This document shows, in pieces, positions 9,127 to 17,010 of a DNA stretch of 61,517 nt (positions are counted from its first letter, which is position 1; each line of letters opens with the position of its first letter). The translations under genes were made by a program, and so were the position numbers. Below the pieces are notes generated by a model. The model did not search any database, was not told where the DNA came from, and saw nothing but the letters and a program-made list of their open reading frames with translations. The stretch covers positions 1 to 61,517 of the forward strand of contig CALBKH010000028.1 of NCBI GenBank assembly GCA_937892955.1, in the 5' to 3' direction. Source of the DNA: an uncultured Alphaproteobacteria bacterium (GTDB lineage Bacteria > Pseudomonadota > Alphaproteobacteria > Rhizobiales > Ancalomicrobiaceae).

Positions 9127-9150
9127 GAACGGTTCCTCCCGGAACCGTTC
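9127..9150. repeat. Strong hairpin at the end of soxB
   Basis: GAACGGTTCC (9127-9136), a TCCC loop and GGAACCGTTC (9141-9150) form a perfect 10-bp stem that touches the soxB stop codon. Together with the adjacent palindrome it could protect the soxB 3' end or reduce readthrough into soxDAG. Confidence 0.75.
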
Positions 9151-10400
9151 TAGTGCGCCACGGCGGCGGCGGCCGCTTCGTCGATCAGCCGGCCGCGGGC
9201 GAAGCGGTCGAGCGAGAAGGGCGCGGCGATCGGATGGGGTTCGCCCTTGGCGATGGTGGCGGCGAGCAGGTGGCCGGCGCCGGGCGTCGCCTTGAAGCCG
9301 CCGGTACCCCAGCCGCAATTGACGTAGAGACCGGGAACCGGCGTCGTCCCGAGGATCGGCGAACGGTCGGCGGTGGTGTCGACGATGCCGCCCCAGTTGC
9401 GCATCATCCGCACCCGCCGGAGCACCGGAAAGAGCTCGCAGATGGCGTCGAGCGTGTGGGCGGTGATCTGCATGCCGCCGGTCTGGGAATAGGAGACGTA
9501 CTGGTCGGTGCCGGCGCCGATCACCAGATCGCCCTTGTCCGACTGGGAGATGTAGGCGTGGATGGTGTTGGACATCACCACGCAGGAGACGATCGGCTTC
9601 AGCGGCTCGGAGACCAGCGCCTGGAGCGGGAAGCTCTCGATCGGCATGCGGACGCCGGCCATGTCCATCACCACCGAGGTGTGGCCGGCGGCGGAGACAC
9701 CGACCTTCTTGGCGGCGATGACGCCCTTCGTGGTGTCGAGCGCCTCGATCGAGCCGTCGGCGGCACGGCGGATGCCGGTGACCTCGCAATTCTCGAGGAT
9801 GTCGACGCCGAGCGCCGAGGCGGCGCGGGCATAGCCCCAGGCGACCGCGTCGTGGCGGGCGACGCCGCCGCGCTTCTGCAGGGTGGCGCCGACGATCGGG
9901 TAGCGGATGTCCCTGGCGATGTTCAGCCCCGGGCACCAGTCGCGCGCCTCTTCCGGCGTCAGCCATTCGGTGTCGATGCCGGCGAGGCGATTGGCGTGGA
10001 AATGCCGCTTGAAGCTCTGCACGTCGTGGGTGGTGTGGGCGAGCATCATGACGCCGCGCGGCGAGAACATGACGTTGTAGTTCAAGACCTGCGAGAGGTT
10101 CTCCCACAGCTTCAGGGCATGGTCGTAGAGCGCCTCCGATTCCTCGAGCAGATAGTTCGAGCGGACGATGGTGGTGTTGCGGCCGGTGTTGCCGCCGCCG
10201 ATCCAGCCCTTCTCGACCACCGCGACGTCGCGGATGCCGAACTCGGCGGCGAGATAGTAGGCGGCGGCGAGGCCGTGGCCGCCACCGCCGACGATGACGA
10301 CGTCGTAGGCCGGCTTCGGTTCGGGTGAACGCCATTGTTCCGGCCAGTCGCGATGGGCGGAGAAGGCGTTGCGCAGAAGCGACAGGAACGAGAAGTGCAA
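9150..10400 (-). CDS. soxB: Sarcosine oxidase beta subunit
   Basis: The start chosen is the TTG at 10400, preceded by GAGGGGAGA at good spacing. It gives a 416-residue protein, the usual SoxB length, beginning MHFSFLSLLRNAFSAH like other SoxB proteins. Upstream in-frame ATGs would add about 77 unrelated residues. The FAD-binding motif VVIVGGGGHGLAAAYYLA lies near residue 34. A conserved ARHDAVAWGYA stretch near 183 is the region where SoxB carries covalent flavin on a histidine. The beta subunit holds the sarcosine-oxidising site. It is the first gene of soxBDAG; no regulator or glyA/folD gene flanks it here. Confidence 0.95.
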   Translation of the reverse strand: MHFSFLSLLRNAFSAHRDWPEQWRSPEPKPAYDVVIVGGGGHGLAAAYYLAAEFGIRDVAVVEKGWIGGGNTGRNTTIVRSNYLLEESEALYDHALKLWENLSQVLNYNVMFSPRGVMMLAHTTHDVQSFKRHFHANRLAGIDTEWLTPEEARDWCPGLNIARDIRYPIVGATLQKRGGVARHDAVAWGYARAASALGVDILENCEVTGIRRAADGSIEALDTTKGVIAAKKVGVSAAGHTSVVMDMAGVRMPIESFPLQALVSEPLKPIVSCVVMSNTIHAYISQSDKGDLVIGAGTDQYVSYSQTGGMQITAHTLDAICELFPVLRRVRMMRNWGGIVDTTADRSPILGTTPVPGLYVNCGWGTGGFKATPGAGHLLAATIAKGEPHPIAAPFSLDRFARGRLIDEAAAAAVAH

Positions 10401-10690
10401 GGCGCGAATCTCCCCTCGGCGCACGGCCGTCAGCGGTCGCGGCCTCTTTCGGCCACGGCACCCGGTTCGCTCCACGAGGATCGATCGAAACCGTCGCGCT
10501 GTCGATGGCCGACGGCGCATGGCTCGTCGACCCGCGACACGGTCATCGCCGCGTCCGCGAGAGTCGACGGGCGCGTTCACGTTTCTTTGAACGGTTCGCG
10601 ACCGGACCGATGGCATTGCGATGCGTGCCAATACGTATACGTTGTGTCGTCACCGACGATCGGCGGCGACCGAACCCCGGGAGATCGTTC
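10401..10690. promoter_or_regulatory. Divergent regulatory region between soxB and cytochrome c'
   Basis: These 290 bases carry no supported gene and must hold the promoters for soxB (leftward) and the cytochrome c' gene (rightward). The clearest symmetric element is the 10-bp palindrome ACGTATACGT at 10633-10642, a candidate operator. No good -35/-10 pair is visible for either side. Confidence 0.4.
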
Positions 10691-11149
10691 ATGTCCATCC
10701 GCACCACCACCCTCGTCTCGGCCGCCCTCGTCGCCGTGATCGCCGCCGGTACCGCTTTCGCCGCCGATCCGATCGAGGCCCGCAAGAAGACCATGAAGGC
10801 CATCGGCGGATCGTTCGGCGGCGTGCTGGTCAAGATGGTCAAGGGCGAGACCCCCTATGACGCCGCCGCCGCCAAGAAGGCCGCCGCAACGCTGAACGAG
10901 ACCGCCGCCGGCATCGACATCGCGGCGCTGTTCCCGAAGGGCTCGGAGAAGGGCGGCGACACCGAGGCGCTGCCGGCGATCTGGTCGGATGCGGCCGGCT
11001 TCAAGGCGGCGATGGACAAGATGAAGTCGACGGTCGCGGCGCAGGCCGGCAACGTCGACCAGGGCGCCGACAAGCTCAAGATGGCGGTCGCCGAGATCGG
11101 CAAGACCTGCAAGGGCTGCCACGACACCTACCGGGCTCAGAAGCCCTGA
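10691..11149 (+). CDS. Cytochrome c' (periplasmic)
   Basis: The 152-residue product begins with a typical signal peptide (cleavage probably after AGTAFA, near residue 24). It ends with the heme-binding motif CKGCH near residue 139 followed by DTYRAQ. A single C-terminal CxxCH on a four-helix, Ala/Lys-rich protein of this size is the hallmark of cytochrome c'. Family members bind nitric oxide or carbon monoxide and are linked to NO tolerance. The gene is divergent from soxB, so no functional link is implied. A hairpin directly follows the stop codon. Confidence 0.92.
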   Translation: MSIRTTTLVSAALVAVIAAGTAFAADPIEARKKTMKAIGGSFGGVLVKMVKGETPYDAAAAKKAAATLNETAAGIDIAALFPKGSEKGGDTEALPAIWSDAAGFKAAMDKMKSTVAAQAGNVDQGADKLKMAVAEIGKTCKGCHDTYRAQKP

Positions 11150-11180
11150 TTCCGTCGGGCGTCGGAAACGACCGACGGAA
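11150..11180 (+). terminator. Terminator-like hairpin after cytochrome c'
   Basis: TTCCGTCGG (11150-11158) pairs perfectly with CCGACGGAA (11172-11180) around a 13-base loop, starting at the last bases of the gene. The trailing bases TTCCC are only weakly T-rich. Confidence 0.55.
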
Positions 11181-11185
11181 TTCCC

Positions 11186-11269
11186 GACGCGAATTTCTCG
11201 TGGCCGCGACGATCATGAGAAATTCGCGTGTCTTCGAAGGCCGGGTGCGCCAGCACCTTCGGCCTTCGG
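11186..11269. repeat. Dispersed 84-bp two-hairpin repeat, copy 1
   Basis: This element shares most of its 84 bases with 37764-37847. The first hairpin is GCGAATTTCTC...GAGAAATTCGC, a perfect 11-bp stem around 17 bases. The second has a CGAAGGCCG arm, an inner GGTGC-GCCA-GCACC stem and a returning CGGCCTTCG. It lies in the convergent gap between the cytochrome c' and cutA genes. The 128 bases up to cutA hold nothing recognisable. Confidence 0.8.
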
Positions 11270-11397
11270 CACGAGGTCCGGCGCGATCCGGCGGTGAAAG
11301 AGGAGGGGCAGCGGGTTCGCCCGCGTCACGAGAGGACCCTTCACCGTCGGAGAGCCCGCCTTCGAGAAGGCCGTGTCGAGCGATCGGCGCGGCCTTC

Positions 11398-11796
11398 TCA
11401 CGTTTCGGACCCCTCCCCTCGGCCGTCGGTCTCGGCCTCGATCCAGGCGCCGTAGGCGGCCGATGCCGCGGCGACGGGCAGGACGAGGAGGGCCGGCAAC
11501 TCGTAGGGATGAGTGGCGCGCAGCGTCGCCATCACCGCCTCGGCGGCGGAGGCGCGGGTCTTGGCGAGGAGGACGGCTTCGTCGGAGCGTTCGATCGCAC
11601 CCTGCCAGCGATAGACCGAGACGATCTTCGGCACGATCGCGACGCAGGCGGCGAGCCGGCGTTCGACGAGGTCGCCGGCGGCGCGCTCGGCCGCCTCGGG
11701 GCCGGGATAGGTCGACCAGACGACGGCGTATCGGCCCGGCTCGGCCGAAACCGCGATCGCGGCCGGTGGGATGGGGTCGACGGGCTCGGGCGCCAT
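11398..11796 (-). CDS. cutA: Divalent cation tolerance protein CutA
   Basis: The 132-residue protein shows the CutA1 core: VVWSTYPGPEAAERAAGDLV near residue 24, ERRLAACVAIVPKI near 45, YRWQGAIERSDEAVLLAKT near 62 and THPYELPALLVLPV near 95. CutA forms a small ferredoxin-like trimer implicated in metal tolerance. The start is the ATG at 11796, preceded by GGAGG; a longer frame reaches back into AT-rich DNA with non-homologous residues. The C-terminal GRGEGSET tail is unremarkable. Confidence 0.93.
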   Translation of the reverse strand: MAPEPVDPIPPAAIAVSAEPGRYAVVWSTYPGPEAAERAAGDLVERRLAACVAIVPKIVSVYRWQGAIERSDEAVLLAKTRASAAEAVMATLRATHPYELPALLVLPVAAASAAYGAWIEAETDGRGEGSET

Positions 11797-11984
11797 GTCG
11801 CAGCCTCCGATGGTACGATTGATCACCGGATCAGTGGGAATGGTTGATGGTGTGGCCCGTTTATTTATGGATAACGTCTTAAAATACAACGACCTGTACT
11901 TGACCACGATACTGGTCAGTGGTGCCTAACGGCGCGGATCTAGTTGAGTAATTCGTGCAGCCCCCCTCAGGTGGGCGCTTAAAT

Positions 11985-12500
11985 TCAACTATGACCGGTC
12001 CGTGCATGGCTTCTGATGTGCACCCCGGCATGAAACACGAACGAAGATGGAATGAGGTTGGAAAATACTGGATACAATGCACCTGTAACGATAATCACAA
12101 AGAAAAATTCAATTGCGAACAACAGGGCAGCGACTGGGCTGTTCAGCATGACCGCTAGAAGCGACATTGAGTAGAAATCATTAATTTTTTTCTTCTCGAT
12201 GTGGTTCAGATCGGAATACTGATCACGATAAATCTTCCCAGACAGCACCCCGTGAATTGTGGCCGGGATGACAGTCAGAACAAAAAACCACGCTATGAAC
12301 GGTGATGTGATCTCGTCCATTAGCGTACAAATGTTGTCTTTCTTGGATTCTGACAAATGCCCATTCGCAATAAGATCTTCACCAAGGTTAATAATTTTGT
12401 CGCGAAGTGGTGCCGTAGCCATCATCAGCCGCCTGGTGATGAGAGCGTAAATAGTGACTACAACGAACACCGTTATGAACATAACGTATTGACCGCCCAT
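11985..12500 (-). CDS. Unrecognised multi-spanning membrane protein in an AT-rich islet
   Basis: The 171-residue product is not a family I recognise. Hydrophobic segments lie near residues 5-23 and 67-88, and a long one at 112-150 may cross twice. Between them is a charged stretch rich in Lys, Asp and Glu (KIINLGEDLIANGHLSESKK, then SDLNHIEKKKINDF). The ATG at 12500 has AGAGGT six bases upstream. Codon use is AT-rich (many AAA, ATA, AAT), unlike all neighbouring genes, suggesting recent transfer. It follows the 12857 gene by 27 bases on the same strand, so the two probably form an operon. The 188 bases to cutA contain a TGACCA-N6-TGGTCA dyad at 11901-11918. Confidence 0.65.
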   Translation of the reverse strand: MGGQYVMFITVFVVVTIYALITRRLMMATAPLRDKIINLGEDLIANGHLSESKKDNICTLMDEITSPFIAWFFVLTVIPATIHGVLSGKIYRDQYSDLNHIEKKKINDFYSMSLLAVMLNSPVAALLFAIEFFFVIIVTGALYPVFSNLIPSSFVFHAGVHIRSHARTGHS

Positions 12501-12527
12501 AACTACCTCTTTCTACCGAAAGGCGAA

Positions 12528-12857
12528 TTAGCGCCGCTTTTTTCTTCTTGACCTTCGGTGCGGCTGTCCATTTTGTTTCGATAGATCATCTCTCCGCTTA
12601 TTCAGTCTTATCTGCTCTTGCCTTCGTGGTTCTGATGCGATGAGCCACCAAATTGCGACATTCAAGATGACGGTCCCGATGGCTCCTTCCGGGTATCTCT
12701 TTGCAAGCTCCCATGATGGCTCGAACCACGCCAGGGTAGCTGCTATAATTCCGTGCTTCTCGAGTACGTCATAAGCGCCTTGGGAGTCTGATATGACCCC
12801 AACAACAGCGCTATAGACCATGAATACTAGAAATAAAGCCTTAACGAGATTCTTCAA
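12528..12857 (-). CDS. Unrecognised two-helix membrane protein with basic tail
   Basis: The chosen start is a TTG at 12857 with GGAG seven bases upstream, giving 109 residues beginning MKNLVKALFLVFMVYSAVV. An in-frame GTG at 12917 would add 20 Arg-rich residues but lacks a clear ribosome site. Membrane helices lie near residues 5-23 and 59-77. The tail is very basic (RRSRRKKRR at the end) and so probably cytoplasmic. Base composition is AT-rich like the downstream gene. No family is recognised and no function is proposed. Confidence 0.6.
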   Translation of the reverse strand: MKNLVKALFLVFMVYSAVVGVISDSQGAYDVLEKHGIIAATLAWFEPSWELAKRYPEGAIGTVILNVAIWWLIASEPRRQEQIRLNKRRDDLSKQNGQPHRRSRRKKRR

Positions 12858-12937
12858 GCGGGTGCTCCGCGTTCGTGTTCTTGGTCGCCGGAGGAATGCT
12901 GCCGACCCCAGGTGCACGGAAAAATTGCGCCGACGCG

Positions 12938-12962
12938 TTAGCGCTAAAAGATCGTTAACGAT
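12938..12962. promoter_or_regulatory. Adjacent palindromes upstream of the islet genes
   Basis: Two perfect palindromes, TTAGCGCTAA (12938-12947) and ATCGTTAACGAT (12951-12962), sit 3 bases apart and 80-105 bases upstream of the 12857 start. They could be an operator for the islet operon. The rest of the 12858-13327 gap is AT-rich to about 13150 and holds a promoter-like TTGACC-N17-ATATGG at 13065-13093 pointing to nadK. No gene is supported there. Confidence 0.4.
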
Positions 12963-13327
12963 TTTGCAATCTGGACCCCGAATTTCGCGAGCGCTGAACG
13001 GCTAGTGAAAATGAGCGCAATTAGACTATAGTATGATTCGACTTTCGTATTAATCGAACAGATTTGACCGAAAAATCGGCCCATCAATATGGGATTTCAC
13101 GTTTCCCTGAGGGGAGCATCGCGAGGTTTGCGGATACGGGGCAGCTTATTCTCTAGGATATTCCGATAAACCGCGCCCCACATCGATCATGGCCCTGCGG
13201 CGTTGACCGCGGACCGGCTCGCGTGGGATCAATCGCCGCGGAGCGACGCGCCGCAGCATGGACCACGAGCCGCCCGCGAGGGAAGGCCGGGCCGAAGAAC
13301 GGGCGCGGGACGCGGGGACGTGAGCGC

Positions 13328-14122
13328 ATGACGGGTTCGAGCGAACCGGCGGGACGCAAGTTCGAGAACATCGCCTTCGTCGCCTCGGCGAGCGAAGAGG
13401 CGGAGAAGGCGCGTCGCCACCTCTCCCATCTCTACGGCTCGTCGCCGCCCGACATGGCCGACGTGATCGTGGCGCTCGGCGGCGACGGTTTCATGCTGGC
13501 GACGCTGCGCCGCTTCATGAACACCGGCAAGCCGGTCTACGGCATGCATCGTGGAACCGTCGGCTTCCTGATGAACGAGTTCCTCATCGACGGTCTCATC
13601 GAGCGGCTGGAGCGCGCCGAGATCACCTCGATCCGGCCGCTGCTGATGACCGCCCGCGACGTCGCCGGCGAAACCCACGAGGCCCGCGCCTTCAACGAAG
13701 TCTCGCTGTGGCGCCAGACCTATCAGGCGGCCAAGCTCCGCATCTCGATCGACGACAAGGAGCGGCTCGACGAACTGGTCTGCGACGGACTGATCGTCGC
13801 GACGCCGGCCGGCTCGACCGCCTACAATCTCTCGGCCCACGGTCCGATCATTCCACTCGGAGCTCCGCTTCTGGCGCTGACGCCGATCAGCCCGTTCCGG
13901 CCGCGGCGCTGGCGCGGGGCGCTGGTGCCGGATCGCGCCGTCATCCGGGTGGAGGTGCTGGACGGCGCCAAGCGGCCGGTCGGCGCGGCGGCCGATCACA
14001 CCGAGATCCGCGACGTCGTCGACGTGGTGGTGCGCCAGGACACCGGCTCCGAGAGCCTGTTGATGTTCGACACCGAGCACAGCTGGGAAGAGCGCATCCT
14101 CGCCGAGCAGTTCCAGTATTGA
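13328..14122 (+). CDS. nadK: NAD kinase
   Basis: The 264-residue protein has the signature ALGGDGFMLATLR near residue 50, with the catalytic GGDG motif. FNEVSLWR lies near 122 and the conserved TPAGSTAYNLSAHGPI block near 160. NadK phosphorylates NAD to NADP in the cytosol. The ATG at 13328 (MTGSSEPAGRKFENIAFV) follows a GGGGACG. A longer frame from 13223 adds Arg-rich residues not typical of NadK. The length is normal for alphaproteobacterial enzymes. Confidence 0.95.
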   Translation: MTGSSEPAGRKFENIAFVASASEEAEKARRHLSHLYGSSPPDMADVIVALGGDGFMLATLRRFMNTGKPVYGMHRGTVGFLMNEFLIDGLIERLERAEITSIRPLLMTARDVAGETHEARAFNEVSLWRQTYQAAKLRISIDDKERLDELVCDGLIVATPAGSTAYNLSAHGPIIPLGAPLLALTPISPFRPRRWRGALVPDRAVIRVEVLDGAKRPVGAAADHTEIRDVVDVVVRQDTGSESLLMFDTEHSWEERILAEQFQY

Positions 14123-14294
14123 GCGGCGTTCGGCGGATCGCTCGGCGGCGCCGGATCCGACGCATCGACAGGCCTCCCGTTCGACAACGGAAACTTAAGG
14201 GGATCGCCTCATCCTTCCGACGAGGAAGGTACGGACCGACACGGCGTGGCCGCGCGTGATCGCGGATACGGAACGGGCCGTCCCGGAGGGTGCG

Positions 14295-14873
14295 ATGCGC
14301 AAGAAGTCCAAGACCGCGACGGCGGAACCGGAAGTCGCCGAAGAGGTGGCCGCGGAAAGCGCCGACGGCATCGAAATCGGCGCCGATGCCGAGTTCCTTC
14401 AGCCGCCGTCCGACCTTCGCAAGAAGGTCAAGCAGCGCGCATCGAAGCCGGGCGACAAGGATCCGGTGGCGGAGGCCGAAGCGGCGCTCGCCCGCATGGC
14501 GGTGAGTTTCGACGGCTGGATGAGCGAGGAGACGCAGCGGCTCGCCGAGCTGTGGACCGCCGCCGACCTCACCGATTTCGAGATCGAAGCGCGCGACGCC
14601 TTCTATCGCGCCGCCCACGACATCAAGGGACAGGCCGCGACCATGGGCTTCCCGATGGCGGGGCGGATCGCCGGCTCCCTGTGCCGGCTGCTCGACGGCA
14701 TCGACGCGGGGGATCGGTTGCCGCGCGAACTGGTGCGCCAGCACGTCCAGTCGGTGCGCGCCATCATCGTCGAGAACGCCCGCGAGGACACGTCGGAGAC
14801 GGCGCGGCTCCTCGCCGAACGGCTCGACGAGGTCACCGACGACTATCTCGAACGGGTGGCCCAGGCCGCCTGA
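14295..14873 (+). CDS. HPt-domain phosphotransfer protein
   Basis: The 192-residue protein starts at an ATG with GGAGGG upstream; an in-frame GTG 39 bases earlier is less likely. The first 60 residues are charged and low-complexity. A helical HPt domain follows with the phospho-acceptor motif AAHDIKGQAATMGF, placing the histidine at residue 108. HPt proteins relay phosphate between response-regulator receiver domains. No histidine kinase or receiver gene is next to it. It is convergent with a DUF2336 gene, with a GC hairpin between. Confidence 0.85.
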   Translation: MRKKSKTATAEPEVAEEVAAESADGIEIGADAEFLQPPSDLRKKVKQRASKPGDKDPVAEAEAALARMAVSFDGWMSEETQRLAELWTAADLTDFEIEARDAFYRAAHDIKGQAATMGFPMAGRIAGSLCRLLDGIDAGDRLPRELVRQHVQSVRAIIVENAREDTSETARLLAERLDEVTDDYLERVAQAA

Positions 14874-14903
14874 GCGGCGGACCCGCGACGACAGAGAAAT
14901 TCG

Positions 14904-14924
14904 CGGCCGGCACTTCGCCGGCCG
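14904..14924. terminator. Convergent terminator-like hairpin
   Basis: CGGCCGGC (14904-14911), loop ACTTC and GCCGGCCG (14917-14924) form a perfect 8-bp stem followed by GTCTTCGTTT on the plus strand. It lies midway between the convergent HPt and DUF2336 genes and could serve both. Confidence 0.6.
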
Positions 14925-14943
14925 TCTTCGTTTCGGGCGCGGA

Positions 14944-16815
14944 TCAGGCGGCGCGGCGGTTCGGGGCGAGGACGGCGTCGAGCGCGGCGCGCAGGCCGTC
15001 GACGAAGGCATCGGTGTCGCGCGGAGCGCCGGCGGCCTCGGCCGTTGCCGATAGGACGGCGTCCGCGCCGAACGGCGGAACGTCGACCTCGAGCGATGCT
15101 TCGACCGCCGTCTCGACATCGGGGTCGACCGCGAACGCCTCGGCGAGACCGAGGGGGCGATCTTCGTCCGCCGGCTCGAGACCGAGCGCCGGCGCCGTCT
15201 CATCGTCGCCCCCCCCGCGAAGTGCGAAGCCCGCGTCGTCGTCGGCGTGGAAGCCGAAGTCGACTTCGTCGACGACGAGGCGCAGATCGGGCGTGACGGC
15301 ACGGCGGATGGCGATGTCGTCGTCGCCGAAGATCGCTTCGGGCGCGACCTCCTCGTCGGTCCGCCATTCCGGCGGCAGGTCTTCCAGCCGGACGTGGGCG
15401 AAGAGCCCTTCGTACTCGTCGGCGGCGTCGTACTCGGTTGTATCCTCGAACGCGGCGAAATCGAGGTTCGTCGCCGCGGCGGGGATCTCCTCGAAGGTCG
15501 CGTCGGCCGGCTCTTCGGCGATCGCCACACCGAGTTCGGCGGCGACGGCGCCGAAGACCGCGGCGTCGACTTCCGGGGACGACGGTGCGGCGGCGCCGGT
15601 CGCCTCCGCCATCGCCTCGGCTTCGACCTCCTCGGCCTCCGGCGCGGGCAGAGAGCGGGTCGCATCGGCCATGCGTTCGGCCATGACGTGACGGACGTGA
15701 TCGCGGGCGGCGTCGGCGGCGTAGCGGCGCAGGAGAACCAGCAGGTCGTCGGCGTCGCGGCGATCGAAGGCGGTGAAGCGGGTCAGGACGCGCTCGACCA
15801 GCCGGCGGGAGAAGCGGGCCTGATCGCCGGGGCGGCCGTCGAGACCGCCGGTTTCGCCGAGCAGTTCGCGGTGCACCTCGATCGCCGCATGGAAGGCCGG
15901 CCAGGCGCGATCCGGCATGGCGGCGCGACGATAGAGGGCGCGCAGCGCGCTCTCGCGGCCGTCGGCGACGAGGGCGGCGACGCGGGTCGAGGGCATCTCG
16001 GCGAGGCGCGCCAGCGCCTCTTCGACGAAGCGCAGATTGCCGACGCAGGCGGCGCGCAGCATCAATCGGGTGGTGAGCTGACCGGTGCGGCGCAGATGCT
16101 CGACCAACACGACCGTCTCGGCCGCACCGGCGGACGCCGCGAGCGCCACGGTCGCCTTGTCCTTGCTGTCGCGGGTGGTCGCCTCGGCGCGGTCCCGCCC
16201 CATCCACGACTTCACCACGACGAGATTCTCCATCGCCTCGGCGAGCTTCTCCAGCACCCGGTGGCGAACGGTGATCGGCACGTGCGGCCGATCGAGCAGG
16301 GCGCGGCGGATCTCGGCGAATTCGCCGAAGCGTTCGACGATGCGTTCGAGCGCGATCGGCGGCGTCTCGGAGCCCGGATTGGCGAGGAGCGCGGCGCAGG
16401 CCGCCCGATCACCGGCTTCGGCGAGCGCCGCGGCGACGCTCGGGCCGACGCGACGGCGACCGGCGACGGCGAGACGGATCTCGTCGCAGCCGTGGGCGAC
16501 GAGATCGACCAGTTCGGCGTCGATCAGCGCCTGCGACAGGGCCGCGATCGGACGGGCGACGCTCGGGTGATCGTCGAGGAGGGTGAGGAGCAGATGGCGC
16601 GGCGCGTGGTCGTCTTCGGCGAGCACCTCGGCGAGGCGGCGGCGCACCGCCATGTCGGCGTCGTCGGCCACCAACATCAGCGCCGCTTCGATCGCCTCGA
16701 GCTCGGCGTCCGAAACGCGACGATCGTGCAGCGCCGTCACCAACGCTTCGACCGCTCTGAATTTCTGTTCGACCGTCGCCTCGGCGACCCAGGAGAAGAA
16801 CCGATCGACCACCAT
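14944..16815 (-). CDS. DUF2336 protein with HEAT-like helical repeats and acidic C-terminal half
   Basis: The 623-residue product starts MVVDRFFSWVAEATVEQKF; a GTG twelve bases upstream is a less typical start. Residues 10-400 are alpha-helical repeats with DUF2336-like motifs (DIAVRRRLAEVLAE-type segment near 58, MLRAACVGNLRFVEEAL near 255). Residues 400-570 are rich in Glu, Asp and Ala and probably disordered. The C-terminus is the short PNRRAA. DUF2336 has no established enzymatic role; it is common in Alphaproteobacteria. It is convergent with the HPt gene, and a CtrA-like box lies about 125 bases upstream. Confidence 0.82.
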   Translation of the reverse strand: MVVDRFFSWVAEATVEQKFRAVEALVTALHDRRVSDAELEAIEAALMLVADDADMAVRRRLAEVLAEDDHAPRHLLLTLLDDHPSVARPIAALSQALIDAELVDLVAHGCDEIRLAVAGRRRVGPSVAAALAEAGDRAACAALLANPGSETPPIALERIVERFGEFAEIRRALLDRPHVPITVRHRVLEKLAEAMENLVVVKSWMGRDRAEATTRDSKDKATVALAASAGAAETVVLVEHLRRTGQLTTRLMLRAACVGNLRFVEEALARLAEMPSTRVAALVADGRESALRALYRRAAMPDRAWPAFHAAIEVHRELLGETGGLDGRPGDQARFSRRLVERVLTRFTAFDRRDADDLLVLLRRYAADAARDHVRHVMAERMADATRSLPAPEAEEVEAEAMAEATGAAAPSSPEVDAAVFGAVAAELGVAIAEEPADATFEEIPAAATNLDFAAFEDTTEYDAADEYEGLFAHVRLEDLPPEWRTDEEVAPEAIFGDDDIAIRRAVTPDLRLVVDEVDFGFHADDDAGFALRGGGDDETAPALGLEPADEDRPLGLAEAFAVDPDVETAVEASLEVDVPPFGADAVLSATAEAAGAPRDTDAFVDGLRAALDAVLAPNRRAA

Positions 16816-16938
16816 CCGACACACCACACTCGCGGCGGATCGCTCGTCGGAGGCGATGGTGCGGCTCGGTTTCGAGCCGTTTCGCGCGCCGAGAGAGCGA
16901 TCTCGACTGTTGCGAGATCGAGGTTGGCACGCCGGTCG

Positions 16939-16957
16939 TTAACGACGGGTTCACCAT
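16939..16957 (+). promoter_or_regulatory. CtrA-like box upstream of the DUF2336 gene
   Basis: TTAA, seven bases, then TTCACCAT matches the alphaproteobacterial CtrA consensus TTAA-N7-TTAACCAT with one mismatch. It lies in the 195-base gap between the DUF2336 start and the end of the transglycosylase-like gene. Confidence 0.5.
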
Positions 16958-17010
16958 GATTCGAAATCGCCGAGGCGGCGGCGACCGTCGAAAATGCCCG
17001 GCGACGGCCG

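Noticed and set aside
11879..12082. Small minus-strand frame overlapping the end of the islet membrane gene
   Set aside because: It overlaps a better-supported membrane gene in another frame, has no ribosome site and no domain.
13223..13327. Longer N-terminus for NAD kinase
   Set aside because: The extra 35 residues are Arg/Ala-rich and unlike NadK. The ATG at 13328 has a purine-rich ribosome site and a normal family start.
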